Shown in pieces: positions 17,214-26,434 of a stretch of 64,000 nt of DNA (positions are counted from its first letter, which is position 1; each line of letters opens with the position of its first letter). The DNA is taken from the NCBI GenBank assembly GCA_016200325.1, contig JACQEZ010000001.1, positions 310,001 to 374,000 on the forward strand, read 5' to 3'. A program made the position numbers and the translations under genes. The notes under the pieces are model-generated. The model searched no databases. It was not told the DNA's origin and saw only the letters and a list, made by a program, of their open reading frames with translations. The DNA comes from Candidatus Manganitrophaceae bacterium (GTDB lineage: Bacteria > Nitrospirota > Nitrospiria > SBBL01 > Manganitrophaceae).

Positions 17214-17798
17214 CTACTTCTTTTTCTTCTCCACGGTGATTTTCAGCTCCTTGATCTTTTTCCGAAGTGTATTGCGGTTCATCCCTAGAAGCTGGGCCGC
17301 CTGGATCTGGTTCCCTTCGGTTTCCTTTAAAGCCAAATTAATCAGTGGTTTTTCAAACTCCTGAATTAAAAGGCCGTAGAGATTCTTCATCTCGCAATTT
17401 TTTACTTTTTTGACGAAGACGGCGAGCTTCTTTTCAACCAGCTCGGCCAGATTCGGCTCGTGACCGTTCGCCTTCTCCAGGGCACCTTCTTTGGACTGGG
17501 CCGCTTTGGCATGGAGCACCGAAGCCGTGTCGCGGATCTGCTTGATCGTCTTCTTCAGCAACGGGGCCGGGGCGAGGATCGTATAGAATTCCTGGCCTTC
17601 TTCTTGAAGCTTCTGAACCTGTTTGATCTCCCGATCCCACTCTCCCTCTGTGTTGATAATGACGAGGTGATGGCCGTTCTTGGCTTGCGTCTTCGTCAGC
17701 TGAGAGAAGGACGTCGTGTTTCCGGTTTTTCCAATCTCTTTTTCAAAAAGATTAGAGAGCTCCGCGTCTCTGCGGGCAAGGATAATATCTGGGACCAT
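17214..17798 (-). CDS. Fis-type DNA-binding protein with degenerate receiver-like N-terminus
   Basis: A 194-residue protein. The C-terminal 45 residues form a Fis/NtrC-type HTH (LALKETEGNQIQAAQLLGMN followed by RNTLRKKIKEL). The N-terminal 110 residues have receiver-like spacing (PDIILARRDAELSNLFEKE, HHLVIINTEG), but the phospho-acceptor aspartate at the end of the third strand is replaced (IINTEG). There is no AAA+ sigma54 domain between the halves, so it is not an NtrC activator. It ends in a lysine run. It lies 74 bp downstream of clpB on the same strand. The target is unknown. Confidence 0.85.
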   Translation of the reverse strand: MVPDIILARRDAELSNLFEKEIGKTGNTTSFSQLTKTQAKNGHHLVIINTEGEWDREIKQVQKLQEEGQEFYTILAPAPLLKKTIKQIRDTASVLHAKAAQSKEGALEKANGHEPNLAELVEKKLAVFVKKVKNCEMKNLYGLLIQEFEKPLINLALKETEGNQIQAAQLLGMNRNTLRKKIKELKITVEKKKK

Positions 17799-17872
17799 GG
17801 GGGTACTCCACGTGGGAGTTGGAGGACAACTCGGATGGAAGAAAAAATGATCCCCCTGTCTATCACGGGCCC

Positions 17873-20488
17873 TTATTGCTTGTCAATAGTTTTATGAGAC
17901 TCGGATAGGGTATGGAATGTAATTCGATTGTCTTCGATATCGACCTCGATTCGGTCTCCTTCTTTGAAGGCCCCTTCCAGCAGCTTCGCCGAGAGGGGAT
18001 TCAGAATATCCCGCTCGATCACCCGTTTGAGCGGCCGTGCGCCGAAGACGGGATCATACCCCTCCCGGGCGAGGTATTTCTTCGCCTCAGGGGTGAGAAT
18101 CAGCTCAATCCGCTTATGCATCAGTCGCTCCTTCAGGCGTTTCATCTGGATATCTATAATCTGCTCCAATTGCTCTATCTGGAGCGGGTGGAAGATGATG
18201 ATGTCGTCGATCCGGTTGAGAAATTCAGGCCGGAAGGCGGTCCGCAGTAGACGGAGTACCTCGTTCTTCATCTCCCGTTCGTTGCCGCTCAATTCTTGGA
18301 TCTGCTGGCTGCCGATATTCGATGTCATGATCAAGATGGAGTTTTTGAAATCGACCGTTCGACCTTTGCCGTCGGTCAGCCGTCCGTCGTCCAAGACCTG
18401 GAGCAAAATGCTGAAGACATCGGGGTGCGCTTTCTCGATTTCGTCAAAGAGAATGACCGAGTAGGGACGCCGCCGGACCGCTTCGGTCAGCTGGCCTCCC
18501 TCTTCGTATCCGACATAGCCCGGAGGGGCGCCGATCAGCCGGGCGACGGCATGTTTCTCCATATACTCCGACATGTCGATCCGGATGAGCGCCTGCTCGT
18601 CGTCAAAGAGAAATTCAGCCAGCGCGCGCGCCAGCTCCGTTTTGCCGACGCCGGTCGGACCGAGAAAGATAAAGGAGCCGAGGGGACGGTTCGGGTCGGA
18701 GATGCCGGCCCGGGCGCGGCGGATCGCGTTGGAGACGGCGGTGATCGCCTCCGCCTGATCGACGACCCGCTCATGCAGACGCTCTTCCATATGAATCAGC
18801 TTTTGAACCTCCCCCTCGAGCAGCCGGGTCACCGGAATGCCACTCCATTTGGCGATGATCTCGGCGATGTCTTCCTCATCGACCTCTTCTTTCAACATCT
18901 TCTGCTCGGCCTGCAGCTCCTGGAGGCGGCGATTCTCCTCGGTGAGCTGTTTTTCAAGGCTGATCAGCTTGCCGTAGCGGAGCTCCGCCGCTTTCCCGAG
19001 ATCGCCGGCCCGCTCGGCCTGCTCGGCTTCGATCCGGGTCTGCTCGATCTGCTCTTTCAGGCTCCGGATCTTTTGAATCTCCTCTTTCTCCAGCTTCCAG
19101 TGGGCCGAGAGGCGATTCGCCTCTTCTTTCAGATCGGCGAGCTCTTTTTCTATTTTCTGCAATCGTTCTTTGGAGGCTGAATCTTTTTCCTTCTTGACCG
19201 CTTCCATTTCGATTTCGAGCTGGCGGATTCTTCTCTGGATTTCATCGAGCTCGGTCGGCATTGAGTCGATCTCCATCCGGAGGCGAGAGGCCGACTCATC
19301 GATCAGATCGATCGCCTTGTCCGGAAGAAAACGATCGGCGAGATACCGGTGCGATAAAACGGCGGCGGCGACCAACGCGGCATCCTTGATCCGAACGCCG
19401 TGGTGGACCTCGTACTTTTCTTTCAGACCGCGCAAGATCGAGATCGTCTGCTCCACGGTCGGCTCCTGGACGAGAACCGGCTGGAACCGCCGCTCCAGGG
19501 CGGGATCTTTCTCGATGTGTTTTCGGAATTCATCGATCGTCGTGGCGCCGACGCACCGCAGCTCTCCGCGGGCGAGCGGCGGCTTCAACATGTTGGAGGC
19601 ATCCATCGCCCCTTCGGCCGCGCCTGCGCCGACCAGCGTGTGGAGCTCGTCGATGAAGAGGATGACCGCCCCTTGGGCATCGACCACCTCTTTGATTACC
19701 GCCTTCAGCCGTTCCTCGAATTCTCCTCGAAATTTCGCGCCGGCGATCAATGCGCCCATATCGAGGGCATGGACTTTTTTATTTTTTAGGCTTTCCGGGA
19801 CATCGCCCGAGACGATTCGCTGCGCCAGCCCTTCGACGATGGCGGTTTTACCGACCCCCGGCTCGCCGATCAAGACCGGGTTATTTTTGGTCCGCCGGGA
19901 GAGGACCTGGATGACGCGGCGGATCTCGTCGTCTCGGCCGACGACCGGATCGAGCTTCCCCCGCCGGGCAAGGTCGGTCAAATCGCGCGAGTATCGGGCG
20001 AGCGCCTGATATTTCTCCTCGGGATTCTGATCGGTGACGCGATGCGAGCCGCGGATCTCGGCGAGGACGGAAAGGACCTTGTCCCGCTGAATCCCGAACG
20101 AGGAGAGGATGGAGCTGACCGTACTCTTGTTATCGAGCAAGGCTAAAAAAAGATGTTCGGTGCTGACATATTCATCTTTCAATTGCTCAGCCTCTTTCTC
20201 GGCGCGATCGAGAAGGGCGGCCAAGTTGGGGGTGATGTAGACCGAGCCGACCGCCCCCGGTCCCTGGACTTCAGGGATGCCCTTTAGCCGCTCATTGAGC
20301 TTGGCCCGGAGCGCGTCGAGCGGAACGCCTATTTTTTTAAGGAGATTAGGGACAATCCCTTCCTTTTGATCGATGAGGGCGAGTGCTAAATGAACCTCGT
20401 CGATCTGCTGGTGGTGAGATGCCTCCGCCTTTTTTTGGGCCTCTTGAAAGGCCTCTTGTGCCTTGAGTGTCAGTCGGTCTAAGCGCAT
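17873..20488 (-). CDS. clpB: ATP-dependent disaggregase ClpB
   Basis: A hexameric AAA+ disaggregase that works with DnaK. 871 residues: N domain ([14 protein letters not shown]), first AAA+ module with GEPGVGKT and the FIDELHT Walker B, the long coiled-coil M domain (about 410-530) that distinguishes ClpB from ClpA/C, and a second AAA+ module with [14 protein letters not shown] and LFDEIEKAH. The pore loops are [11 protein letters not shown] and [13 protein letters not shown]. No ClpP-binding IGF/L loop was noticed. AGGGAGG precedes the ATG. The promoter looks like sigma70; no sigma32 or CIRCE element was seen. Confidence 0.97.
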   Translation of the reverse strand: MRLDRLTLKAQEAFQEAQKKAEASHHQQIDEVHLALALIDQKEGIVPNLLKKIGVPLDALRAKLNERLKGIPEVQGPGAVGSVYITPNLAALLDRAEKEAEQLKDEYVSTEHLFLALLDNKSTVSSILSSFGIQRDKVLSVLAEIRGSHRVTDQNPEEKYQALARYSRDLTDLARRGKLDPVVGRDDEIRRVIQVLSRRTKNNPVLIGEPGVGKTAIVEGLAQRIVSGDVPESLKNKKVHALDMGALIAGAKFRGEFEERLKAVIKEVVDAQGAVILFIDELHTLVGAGAAEGAMDASNMLKPPLARGELRCVGATTIDEFRKHIEKDPALERRFQPVLVQEPTVEQTISILRGLKEKYEVHHGVRIKDAALVAAAVLSHRYLADRFLPDKAIDLIDESASRLRMEIDSMPTELDEIQRRIRQLEIEMEAVKKEKDSASKERLQKIEKELADLKEEANRLSAHWKLEKEEIQKIRSLKEQIEQTRIEAEQAERAGDLGKAAELRYGKLISLEKQLTEENRRLQELQAEQKMLKEEVDEEDIAEIIAKWSGIPVTRLLEGEVQKLIHMEERLHERVVDQAEAITAVSNAIRRARAGISDPNRPLGSFIFLGPTGVGKTELARALAEFLFDDEQALIRIDMSEYMEKHAVARLIGAPPGYVGYEEGGQLTEAVRRRPYSVILFDEIEKAHPDVFSILLQVLDDGRLTDGKGRTVDFKNSILIMTSNIGSQQIQELSGNEREMKNEVLRLLRTAFRPEFLNRIDDIIIFHPLQIEQLEQIIDIQMKRLKERLMHKRIELILTPEAKKYLAREGYDPVFGARPLKRVIERDILNPLSAKLLEGAFKEGDRIEVDIEDNRITFHTLSESHKTIDKQ

Positions 20489-20535
20489 CGAATCCTCCCT
20501 GGAAATTTTAAAAAGAGCGAGCCTTTATTATCTTC

Positions 20536-20564
20536 AATATAACTTTCCCACCCTCTCAATTCAA
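20536..20564 (-). promoter_or_regulatory. sigma70-type promoter of clpB
   Basis: TTGAAT and TATATT are separated by 17 bp on the minus strand, 48 bp before the clpB start. No sigma32 CCCCAT-type -10 accompanies it. Confidence 0.5.
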
Positions 20565-20639
20565 GGTGAAGCTCGAATTGACAGACGCGGAATCAAATGT
20601 TACCCTTTTCGGAAGCAATCGGAGGTCAAGCTGAACCAT

Positions 20640-21314
20640 ATGTGGTCGATTTTTTTACTCTTTTTACTCTTCATCCCCACGGAGGTCTTCTCCATGGAGG
20701 TCTTCCAATATACCGATGAGTCGGGGACAGTCCATTTTACGAACGTTCCGACTGACCCCCGGTATCGGCGCCTTCAGGGGATGCAGAATAAGTCGTTGTA
20801 CACGGGGAAAGATCATCGCCAGAAGCTCTATCGATACATCGAAAAAGAGGCGACCGATCAGGGGATGGAGCCGGCCTTAATCAAAGCGGTCGTCCGTGCG
20901 GAATCGGATTTTAATTCCTATGCGGTCTCATCCGTAGGGGCCTTGGGATTGATGCAGCTGATGCCGGCGACCGCCGCCGATCTACGTCTGACCGACCCGT
21001 TCGATCCGGAGGAAAATATCCGGGGAGGGATTCGCTACCTTCGCTATCTGCTCGGTACATTTGAAAATGATCTGGTGCTCGCTTTGGCCGCCTATCACGC
21101 CGGGCTCGGAAATGTTCAGAAGTATGGGCGGATCCCGCCGATTGAAGAGACGCAGAACTATGTCGACCGGGTCTTACGTTTTTATCAGTTCTACCTCAGT
21201 AAAGCCCCCCGCAGCAGCTCCGTTTTTAAAGGAGATCGTTCCCCCGGAGAGAGGGTCTACACGAACCGACCGAAACAGTATCCGACCCTTTCCCTTTCTG
21301 AATTCAAAGAATAA
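20640..21314 (+). CDS. secreted lytic transglycosylase with DUF4124 N-terminus
   Basis: Cleaves peptidoglycan glycan strands in the periplasm. The signal peptide is at residues 1-18 (IFLLFLLFIPTEVFS). A short DUF4124-like beta segment follows (VFQYTDESGTVHFTNVP), then an SLT domain with catalytic E88 (VVRAESDFNS), ALGLMQLMPAT, NIRGGIRYLRYLL and ALAAYHAGLGNV. I use the ATG at 20640 because it opens the signal peptide; GGAGG lies about 20 nt upstream, farther than usual. It is divergent from clpB. Confidence 0.9.
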   Translation: MWSIFLLFLLFIPTEVFSMEVFQYTDESGTVHFTNVPTDPRYRRLQGMQNKSLYTGKDHRQKLYRYIEKEATDQGMEPALIKAVVRAESDFNSYAVSSVGALGLMQLMPATAADLRLTDPFDPEENIRGGIRYLRYLLGTFENDLVLALAAYHAGLGNVQKYGRIPPIEETQNYVDRVLRFYQFYLSKAPRSSSVFKGDRSPGERVYTNRPKQYPTLSLSEFKE

Positions 21315-21384
21315 AATCTGCCGGATGTTGATGAACCGCGACTGGCGCGATGAGCGCGATGAGGATGAAGCGCGGTGAGCGCAT

Positions 21385-23007
21385 TCAGATTAACCCGAAA
21401 TGTTTTGTCAGAGCGGTCCGGGTCAGGCTGATATGCTCCGAAGGGAGGTCGTTCGGCGGAAGGGGAAAGTCTTCCCGGTAATGGGCGCCGATGCTTTCTC
21501 TTCTTTTTAGCGCGGCCTCGATCATGGCGGCAGAGACCAGAAGCAGGTTCCTCGTTTCCAATGCCAATCTCGATCGCGCCGGTTTTTTCAGGACCCAGGC
21601 CCAGCGCTCCCACCGTTTCATCGCCTCCTTCAGCGAGAGCTCGCTCCGAAGAATACCGACGTGGCTCCACATCGTTTCACGGAGCTCTTTTTGAACGAGG
21701 AGGTATTTCCCGTCGGCGGCCGGTCTTGAGAGTTTCGGCGGTTCGGTCTCTTCCTCTAACAAAATCGACGTGGGGATCGGCGCCTGGCCGACCGCTTGGC
21801 CGACCCGCATACCGAAGACCAAACCTTCCAACAGGGAGTTGCTGGCGAGCCGGTTTGCGCCATGCACCCCGGTGCAGGCGACCTCGCCGACGGCCCAAAG
21901 GCCTTGCAGCGACGTTTCACCCGATAATCCGGTTTTCACCCCCCCCATCAGATAATGCGCGCTCGGCGCCACCGGGATCTGCTCCTGCGTGATGTCGATG
22001 CCGTATTGAAGACAGGTTGCGTAAATTTTTGGAAAACGCTCGCGGACAAAAGTCGGTTTGAGGTGGGTCAGATCGAGGAAGACATTCTGGCGGCGTCCTT
22101 GCTGCATTTCTTCCCAGATGGCCCGGGTGACGACATCCCGCGGGGCGAGCTCGGCATCGGGATGATAGCGGTCCATGAACCGCTTTCCCTCCGCATCCCG
22201 CAGGAGCGCACCCTCGCCCCGCATCGCCTCGGAGAGAAGAAAAGAGGGGGCGGAGGGGAGCGAGAGCGACGTCGGGTGAAACTGGAAGAACTCCATATCT
22301 TCCAGCATCACCCCCGCGCGAAGCGCCATGGCGATCCCGTCGCCGGTCGCCACCGGCGGGTTCGTCGTTCGACGGTAGATCTGGCCCGCGCCCCCCGTTG
22401 CCAGAATGACCGCCCGCGCGGTAAAAAGAACCAGCCGTTCTTCCCGCTCATCCCACACCCACGCGCCGCGACAGCGTCGCCCGCGCGCGCCACCCGCGCT
22501 GCTAAAGAAAAGATCAACGGTGAAATGACCGTTTCGAACGGAGATGTTTCCCCTTTTTTGGACCTCCTCTTTCAGCGCCCGGACGAGCTCGTTGCCGGTG
22601 GCGTCTCCCTTTGCGCGGAGGATGCGGCTGTGGCTGTGGGCCGCCTCGCGCGCGAGGAGAAAACGGTCTCCGATCTTATCAAACTCCGCCCCCCAGGCGA
22701 TCAGCTCGTGAATTTGGCGGGGTCCTTCTTCCACCAACACCCGAACCGCCTCCGGGCGGCAGAGTCCCTTGCCGGCGTCGATCGTGTCTTGAAAATGGGA
22801 TTCAATCGCCTCGTCCTCCTCGTTGAGGGCGGCGGCAATGCCTCCTTGCGCAAAAGCGGAGTTCGATTCGTTTGCCCACCCTTTGTTCAGGACGAGAACG
22901 TCGCCATGCCGGCTCGCCTCAATCGCGGCGCGAAGGCCGGCCACACCGCTTCCGATGATCAGAAAATCGGTGGTGACGATCGGGCTCGGTCGGGGGCGTG
23001 GCGCCAT
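21385..23007 (-). CDS. nadB: L-aspartate oxidase
   Basis: An FAD enzyme that oxidises L-aspartate to iminoaspartate, the first step of de novo NAD synthesis. 540 residues with N-terminal FAD motif IIGSGVAGLRAA, the SNSAFAQGGIAA flavin loop, REAAHSHSRILRAKGDATG, MEFFQFHPTSL and HYLMGGVKT followed by GLWAVGEVACTGVHGANRLASNS. The ATG directly follows the stop of the upstream lipoprotein (TAAATG), with GGAGGG inside that gene's end, so the pair is translationally coupled. nadA and nadC are not in the window. Confidence 0.95.
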   Translation of the reverse strand: MAPRPRPSPIVTTDFLIIGSGVAGLRAAIEASRHGDVLVLNKGWANESNSAFAQGGIAAALNEEDEAIESHFQDTIDAGKGLCRPEAVRVLVEEGPRQIHELIAWGAEFDKIGDRFLLAREAAHSHSRILRAKGDATGNELVRALKEEVQKRGNISVRNGHFTVDLFFSSAGGARGRRCRGAWVWDEREERLVLFTARAVILATGGAGQIYRRTTNPPVATGDGIAMALRAGVMLEDMEFFQFHPTSLSLPSAPSFLLSEAMRGEGALLRDAEGKRFMDRYHPDAELAPRDVVTRAIWEEMQQGRRQNVFLDLTHLKPTFVRERFPKIYATCLQYGIDITQEQIPVAPSAHYLMGGVKTGLSGETSLQGLWAVGEVACTGVHGANRLASNSLLEGLVFGMRVGQAVGQAPIPTSILLEEETEPPKLSRPAADGKYLLVQKELRETMWSHVGILRSELSLKEAMKRWERWAWVLKKPARSRLALETRNLLLVSAAMIEAALKRRESIGAHYREDFPLPPNDLPSEHISLTRTALTKHFGLI

Positions 23008-23493
23008 TTAGATCCCTCCCGCGGAGATCCCAAAGGGCGCATCGCCCCGAATTTCGAGCAATCGTGGAGGCTCGGCCGTGGTCCAGATGAACAACGCGTG
23101 TCCCTTCTTTTCCACGGGAGGGGTGGCGGCGGTTTTCCAGACTCCGTCCCAGTGGACCGCCGTCGTAATCGACCCCTCCTGAATTTCGACCCGATCGACC
23201 TTGATGTCGACATTTAGATCGGAAAAGGTCTTCCAGTCTTTTGAGACCTGCTCCTTCAGCGAAGAAGGGGATTGAAGGGAGGGATCGATTGCAGAGAAAA
23301 AGCCGGTTTCGTCTTTTTTCTGATAAGAGGCGGTCATCTCCGCCAAGGTCTGCCGGACATGATCGACCTGGATGGCGATGGGAGACGGTTTGTAAGGGGT
23401 GGTTGCACACCCCTGGAACCATCCGATGAGCAGAAGAAAGAGTGCCCCGACCGCGGCGGGGGAGGCGATACAGGGGGGAGGGACACCTGTCAT
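23008..23493 (-). CDS. putative lipoprotein coupled to nadB
   Basis: A protein of about 161 residues from the ATG at 23493: hydrophobic stretch AAVGALFLLLIG then FQGC, a weak lipobox. The mature part (VDHVRQTLAEMTASYQKKDE, then LKEQVSKDWKTFSDLNVDIK) resembles an NTF2-like cone-fold domain, a weak inference. An ATG pair at 23589/23586 would place the start almost at the predicted transcription start and before an unsuitable basic N-terminus, so I prefer 23493, although no ribosome site is clear. Function unknown; immediately upstream of nadB. Confidence 0.7.
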   Translation of the reverse strand: MTGVPPPCIASPAAVGALFLLLIGWFQGCATTPYKPSPIAIQVDHVRQTLAEMTASYQKKDETGFFSAIDPSLQSPSSLKEQVSKDWKTFSDLNVDIKVDRVEIQEGSITTAVHWDGVWKTAATPPVEKKGHALFIWTTAEPPRLLEIRGDAPFGISAGGI

Positions 23494-23596
23494 AAATCGG
23501 TTTTTCAGAACGGTCTGAACGATCGAAAGGGATCGGCCGCGGACGACGCGGTCGGTCCCGAATGGGGGCGAACTTCGGGTTTTCATCATGAGAAGG

Positions 23597-23625
23597 ATTA
23601 TAATGTGCGCTGTCGGGGGGGTCAA
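23597..23625 (-). promoter_or_regulatory. near-consensus sigma70 promoter for lipoprotein-nadB
   Basis: TTGACC, 17 bp, perfect TATAAT on the minus strand. Transcription should start near 23590, about 95 nt before the preferred lipoprotein start. Its -35 lies 14 bp from the -35 of a divergent plus-strand promoter. Confidence 0.8.
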
Positions 23626-23639
23626 GCTCTCTTTATCAA

Positions 23640-23668
23640 TTGACTTTTCCACTCAATCTTGTTACAAA
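23640..23668 (+). promoter_or_regulatory. possible promoter for the DASS transporter gene
   Basis: TTGACT, 17 bp, TACAAA on the plus strand, 40 bp before the ATG at 23709. Arranged back to back with the lipoprotein-nadB promoter. Confidence 0.5.
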
Positions 23669-23708
23669 AAAAGTTTTACAGTTGCGCGCTTTGCGTTTGG
23701 TCGTCTGA

Positions 23709-25112
23709 ATGACATTCGTTTCGGTCCTCCTTCGGCGGAAGTGGATCTTCATCGGGTTCTTGATCGGTGCTGTGATTTTAATGATCCCGATTCCGGAAGG
23801 CCTCACGCCGACCGGGATGAGGGCGCTGGCGCTGGTCGCCGTCGCCTTCATCTTTTTCATCACGGAGCCGGTGCCGCTCCCCGGGGTCGCCCTCTTCATC
23901 GCCGTCTTCGAGGTTTTACTGGGCCTCAAGAAACCGACCGGGGTGGCGCAGTCGTTCATGAGCGATTCCGTCTTCTTCATCATGGGGTCGCTGATGATCG
24001 CGGCGGCGATCGTGAAGCAGAACCTCGACAAACGAATTGCATTGGCGATTCTGCGATTGACCGGGCCGCGCGTCGAGCGGATCGTCTTCGGTTTGACCGC
24101 GGTCTCCGCGGCAATCGCTTCATTGATCGGGGAGCATACCGTGTCGGCGATGATGTTGCCGGTCGGGGTCGCCTTGATCAAATTCACCGCGGACGACCGG
24201 AGGAAGACCAAAAATCTCTCGGTCTTGATCATGCTCTCGATCGCCTACGGCGCGATGGTCGCCGCGGTCGGAACCCCTTCCGGGGGGGCTCGCAATGCCA
24301 TCATGCTGGCGTATTGGAAGGAACTTTACGGATTGAATTTCACCTATTTTCAGTGGGTGACGATCGCTTATCCGATCATCTTGTTGGAGGTTCCGCTGGT
24401 GGCGTTTGTGCTCTATCGCTCCTTTTCTCCGGAGGTGAAGGATCTCTCCCCGGCGATCGCCGCGCTTCAGACGCGGGTGGCGGAGGAGGGGAAACTCACC
24501 TCACGCGATTGGGTTACCATCACCATTTTCGGTTTTACCGTATTGATGTGGATGACGATATCGTCCCGGATCGGCCTCGGCATCACGGCGTTGATCGGAG
24601 TGCTCCTTTTTTTGGTGGCCGACGTGGTCCGGTGGGAAGATCTAAACAACAGCGTGAACTGGGGGACGATCCTCGTTTACGGCGGGGCGATCTCGCTCGG
24701 TATCGTCATGAAGGAATCGGGGGTGGCCGAGTGGATTGCGGCCTCTTTTCTGAAATGGGTTGAGCCGATCGGAATTCACCGGGGGATCCCATTGCTGGCG
24801 GCGATGGGGGTGATGACGACCCTGCTCGCCTCTTTCATGAGCAGCGGGGCGACCGTCGGGATGCTCGGTCCGATCAACCTTCAGATCGCGAGCCTCTCGG
24901 GGACGTCGATTCTGGAGGCCGGTTTTATCACGGTCATCTCGACCTCTTTTGTCTATCTTACTTCCATCGCCTCGCCCGCCTGCAACATTATCTATGGGAG
25001 CGGCTATCTGAATCGGACCGACTTTCTGAAGGCGGGATGGAAATTGGTGTTGATCTCTTTGCTCCTCCTGCTTCTGATCAGCGCCGGTTATTGGAGCGTG
25101 CTGGGGATTTAG
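23709..25112 (+). CDS. DASS/SLC13-type anion (dicarboxylate/sulfate) transporter
   Basis: A polytopic inner-membrane protein of 467 residues with about 11-12 hydrophobic helices. Family-like signatures: TEPVPLPGVAL, a first hairpin region GEHTVSAMMLPVGVAL (SNT-type motif variant), and a second GVMTTLLASFMSSGATVGMLGPI near the C-terminus. Transport of C4-dicarboxylates or inorganic anions, probably Na+-driven, is known for the family; the substrate cannot be read from sequence. An in-frame TGA directly precedes the ATG, fixing the start. A tandem universal stress protein follows after 8 bp, so co-expression is likely. Confidence 0.85.
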   Translation: MTFVSVLLRRKWIFIGFLIGAVILMIPIPEGLTPTGMRALALVAVAFIFFITEPVPLPGVALFIAVFEVLLGLKKPTGVAQSFMSDSVFFIMGSLMIAAAIVKQNLDKRIALAILRLTGPRVERIVFGLTAVSAAIASLIGEHTVSAMMLPVGVALIKFTADDRRKTKNLSVLIMLSIAYGAMVAAVGTPSGGARNAIMLAYWKELYGLNFTYFQWVTIAYPIILLEVPLVAFVLYRSFSPEVKDLSPAIAALQTRVAEEGKLTSRDWVTITIFGFTVLMWMTISSRIGLGITALIGVLLFLVADVVRWEDLNNSVNWGTILVYGGAISLGIVMKESGVAEWIAASFLKWVEPIGIHRGIPLLAAMGVMTTLLASFMSSGATVGMLGPINLQIASLSGTSILEAGFITVISTSFVYLTSIASPACNIIYGSGYLNRTDFLKAGWKLVLISLLLLLLISAGYWSVLGI

Positions 25113-25120
25113 ACCGTATC

Positions 25121-26083
25121 ATGAAATTTCTCATCTGTACCGATGGCGAGGAGTATGCCGAGGCGGCAATCCGGTTCGGGGGGAGGCTCGCCAAAGAGAT
25201 GAATGCGGATGTCGGCGTCTTGCATGTCCGCCGGCCGATTTCCTCGTCGGAGCGGGTGCAGCTGACCACCACGCGAAAAAAGCTCACCGCCTGGGACCTC
25301 GATATCCCGGGGGTGGAATATTTAACCCGCGCCCGCGAATTATTGGATGAGGTCGGGTTCACCGAGGCCCCTCCCGCCAAAGAAAAGGTCAGCCTTGCTT
25401 TTCGCGAAGGGATCGGCGGCGCCACCGAGATCCATCTGGTCGGCGCGCCCGGGGAGCAGGTTCATCTCCGGCTTCGGGAGGGAGATCCGGTCGAGCAGAT
25501 CTTGGAGGAGGCCCGTACCGGCGATTATGACATGATCATTCTCGGCTCTCACGGGCAGCCTCAGGGGGTCTCGGGTTATTTCATCGGGAGCACCGCCCTG
25601 CGTGTGGCCGATCTGGCGGCCTGCAGCGTCTTAATCGCCAAGAACATCCGACGCGATCATGATTTTCTCCTCTGTACGGACGGCTCTCTCTTGGCGGAGA
25701 AGGCGGAGATTGCCGGGGCGGAGATGGCGAGGGTCATCGGGGCCCGGGTGACGATCCTTTCGGTGGCCGAGGAGGAAGTGGACCGGGAGGAAGCGTTGCA
25801 GAGGGCACGGCGTGCGGAGATGATCTTGGCCCAGATGGGGATTGAGGCAACGTCGAAAGTCCGTGTCGGCCGACCTTCCCAGGAAATCATTGCTGAAGCG
25901 ATGGATCATGACATTGTGGTCTTGGGCGCAAGCGGAAGGTCGGCTGTAAAAAAGTTCTTTTTGGGGAGTGTTCCCCTCAAAGTGATGGAATATGGAGAGT
26001 GTCCGGTCGTGATCGTCCGGGAGAAGCGCGGAAAAATTCCGCTCCATGTGGAAGCGACAGAAGGTCCATCGGTCACAAAATAA
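25121..26083 (+). CDS. tandem universal stress protein (two UspA domains)
   Basis: 320 residues with two UspA folds. The first begins KFLICTDGEEYAEAAI and ends in IILGSHGQPQGVSGYFIGSTA; the second begins FLLCTDGSLLAEKAEI and ends in VVLGASGRSAVKKFFLGSV. Both keep the G-x2-G-x9-G-S/T nucleotide-binding pattern, so ATP binding is plausible. The longer upstream frame overlaps the transporter and is rejected in favour of ATG 25121, which opens the first beta strand. The 8-bp gap suggests a regulatory or stress partner of the transporter (inference). Confidence 0.9.
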   Translation: MKFLICTDGEEYAEAAIRFGGRLAKEMNADVGVLHVRRPISSSERVQLTTTRKKLTAWDLDIPGVEYLTRARELLDEVGFTEAPPAKEKVSLAFREGIGGATEIHLVGAPGEQVHLRLREGDPVEQILEEARTGDYDMIILGSHGQPQGVSGYFIGSTALRVADLAACSVLIAKNIRRDHDFLLCTDGSLLAEKAEIAGAEMARVIGARVTILSVAEEEVDREEALQRARRAEMILAQMGIEATSKVRVGRPSQEIIAEAMDHDIVVLGASGRSAVKKFFLGSVPLKVMEYGECPVVIVREKRGKIPLHVEATEGPSVTK

Positions 26084-26135
26084 CAGCTCATGAAAGAGCT
26101 CGATTTAAGACTAACCGAATAAGGAGAATAACAGG

Positions 26136-26225
26136 ATGTCGCGTGTCGTCAAGAAAAGAAGAAAGAAGATGCGGAAGCACAAATATCGGAAGCTGCGGAA
26201 GCGGACGAGGCACTCACGGCGGTAA
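26136..26225 (+). CDS. tiny basic ribosomal protein, bS22-like (AURKAIP1/COX24 domain)
   Basis: A 29-residue ORF, too short for usual gene finders: MSRVVKKRRKKMRKHKYRKL then RKRTRHSRR. More than half the residues are Lys or Arg. The KKRRKKMRKHKYRKLRKRTR pattern is that of the AURKAIP1/COX24 family, which includes the small-subunit protein bS22 of mycobacteria and mitochondrial mS38. AAGGAG lies 9 nt before the ATG. It stands between the stress protein gene and mrp, downstream of a short hairpin. Confidence 0.85.
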   Translation: MSRVVKKRRKKMRKHKYRKLRKRTRHSRR

Positions 26226-26362
26226 GTGGCACCGCGTCAGCCGACCCTCGCGAACCTGCTGATTAAAAGAAAAAAGTCCTTTCAAACCACGCGCCCGCAC
26301 GAAAAGAACCCGGGCTTTGTATGGGGAGGGGTTCGTCTTGTCATAACAGGCCGGATCTCCTC

Positions 26363-26393
26363 TTTACAAACCTTCCTTGGGGTATGTTATACT
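26363..26393 (+). promoter_or_regulatory. sigma70 promoter of mrp
   Basis: TTTACA, 18 bp, TTATAC (overlapping TATACT), about 40 bp before the mrp start. The preceding stretch 26226-26362 shows no gene. Confidence 0.6.
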
Positions 26394-26434
26394 GGCGAAA
26401 ATCGGATTCAGCGGGCTGTGGGAGGAGATGAAAT

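Noticed and set aside
20536-20600. Heat-shock (sigma32 or CIRCE) control of clpB
   Set aside because: No CCCCAT-type -10 and no 9-bp inverted CIRCE repeat in the upstream region.
21330-21380. Short GCGATGAGCGCGATGA-type direct repeat after the transglycosylase gene
   Set aside because: Too short and low-complexity to interpret.
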